64,000 nucleotides of DNA from contig CM067314.1 of assembly GCA_034231615.1 (NCBI GenBank), positions 5,706,501 to 5,770,500 of the forward strand, given 5' to 3'. Both the position numbers and the translations under genes were made by a program. How positions within the stretch are numbered: position 1 is the stretch's first letter; each line of letters begins with the position of its first letter. This DNA is from Meghimatium bilineatum (Eukaryota > Mollusca > Gastropoda > Stylommatophora > Philomycidae). Below are positions 63,720-64,000 of this stretch, piece by piece. The notes under the pieces were generated by a model. That model did no database searches and was not told the origin of the DNA. It was given only the letters and a program-made list of their open reading frames with translations.

Positions 63720-64000
63720 ATGCTTCTAGATTCGATAATTTCAACACGAACACGAATATTATAAATGTAACAGTGAGATGGTACAAAATAATATTGAGAA
63801 TAACATTGACAACGAAAAGTACGAATCAACAAACGTTAAGAACATTAAAAGTTAAAGAAGGGGTGGCCCTTAATCGACATTATAATAAGGACGATGAGAT
63901 GTTTCGGCAATGTAAAGAGACACAACAGTCTGGGGAAATATAATAATGAAAGTTGTGTTTGTTGGTAGCAGGGGTAAGGCCGCCAAAAACGACGATGGAT
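63720..64000 (+). pseudogene. LINE-D tail fragment, runs off the window
   Basis: The plus strand gives VRWYKIILRITLTTKSTNQQ then TLRTLKVKEG, the same YxxxLRIxxTxKTNQxxLRxxxVxEG segment as at 35.7 kb, with later frameshifts. It continues past 64000. Confidence 0.65.

Overview
This window looks like animal nuclear DNA from an invertebrate, probably a mollusc or another lophotrochozoan. The evidence is an AT-rich sequence with spliced exons, no compact bacterial-style genes, many decayed non-LTR retrotransposons, tRNA-derived SINEs, Penelope-like and hAT remnants, and an extreme load of minisatellites. By a rough tally, more than 40 tandem arrays cover about 19 kb, near 30% of the window. Almost every long open frame is an artefact of a stop-free tandem repeat or a piece of a dead transposon.

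The one host gene I can support is on the minus strand and fills the first 27.8 kb. Five small exons can be read: a signal-peptide exon (27694-27767) and four exons (17484-17578, 14347-14432, 5938-6092, 1147-1251). Joined, they encode one C-type-lectin-like domain (CTLD). All four internal junctions agree in intron phase (1, 0, 2, 1), every boundary is GT/AG, and the protein reads continuously for about 170 residues. The chain then leaves the window through a phase-1 donor. An N-terminal CTLD followed by a conserved tail suggests an invertebrate Contactin (CTLD + Ig + FN3, septate-junction adhesion protein). The Ig and FN3 exons would lie beyond base 1. The introns are about 10.1, 3.1, 8.3 and 4.7 kb and consist largely of repeats.

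From 27.8 to 64 kb I find no convincing host gene. The region holds LINE fragments of at least seven families, labelled A-F, I and K here for bookkeeping only. It also holds an interspersed element S1 (about 290 bp), tRNA-headed SINEs (T1-T3), a 192-bp MITE with a second copy at 63.4 kb, a Penelope-like reverse transcriptase fragment at 50.4 kb, and a 60-copy 59-bp satellite (42717-46257). The first satellite unit looks like the 3' end of a LINE.

Several arrays seem to have grown out of recognisable sequence: a LINE reverse transcriptase frame (33654-33953), a LINE 3' end (42717) and the flank of a splice donor (14213-14346). This origin of repeats from functional sequence, together with the split Contactin-like gene, is the most interesting content.
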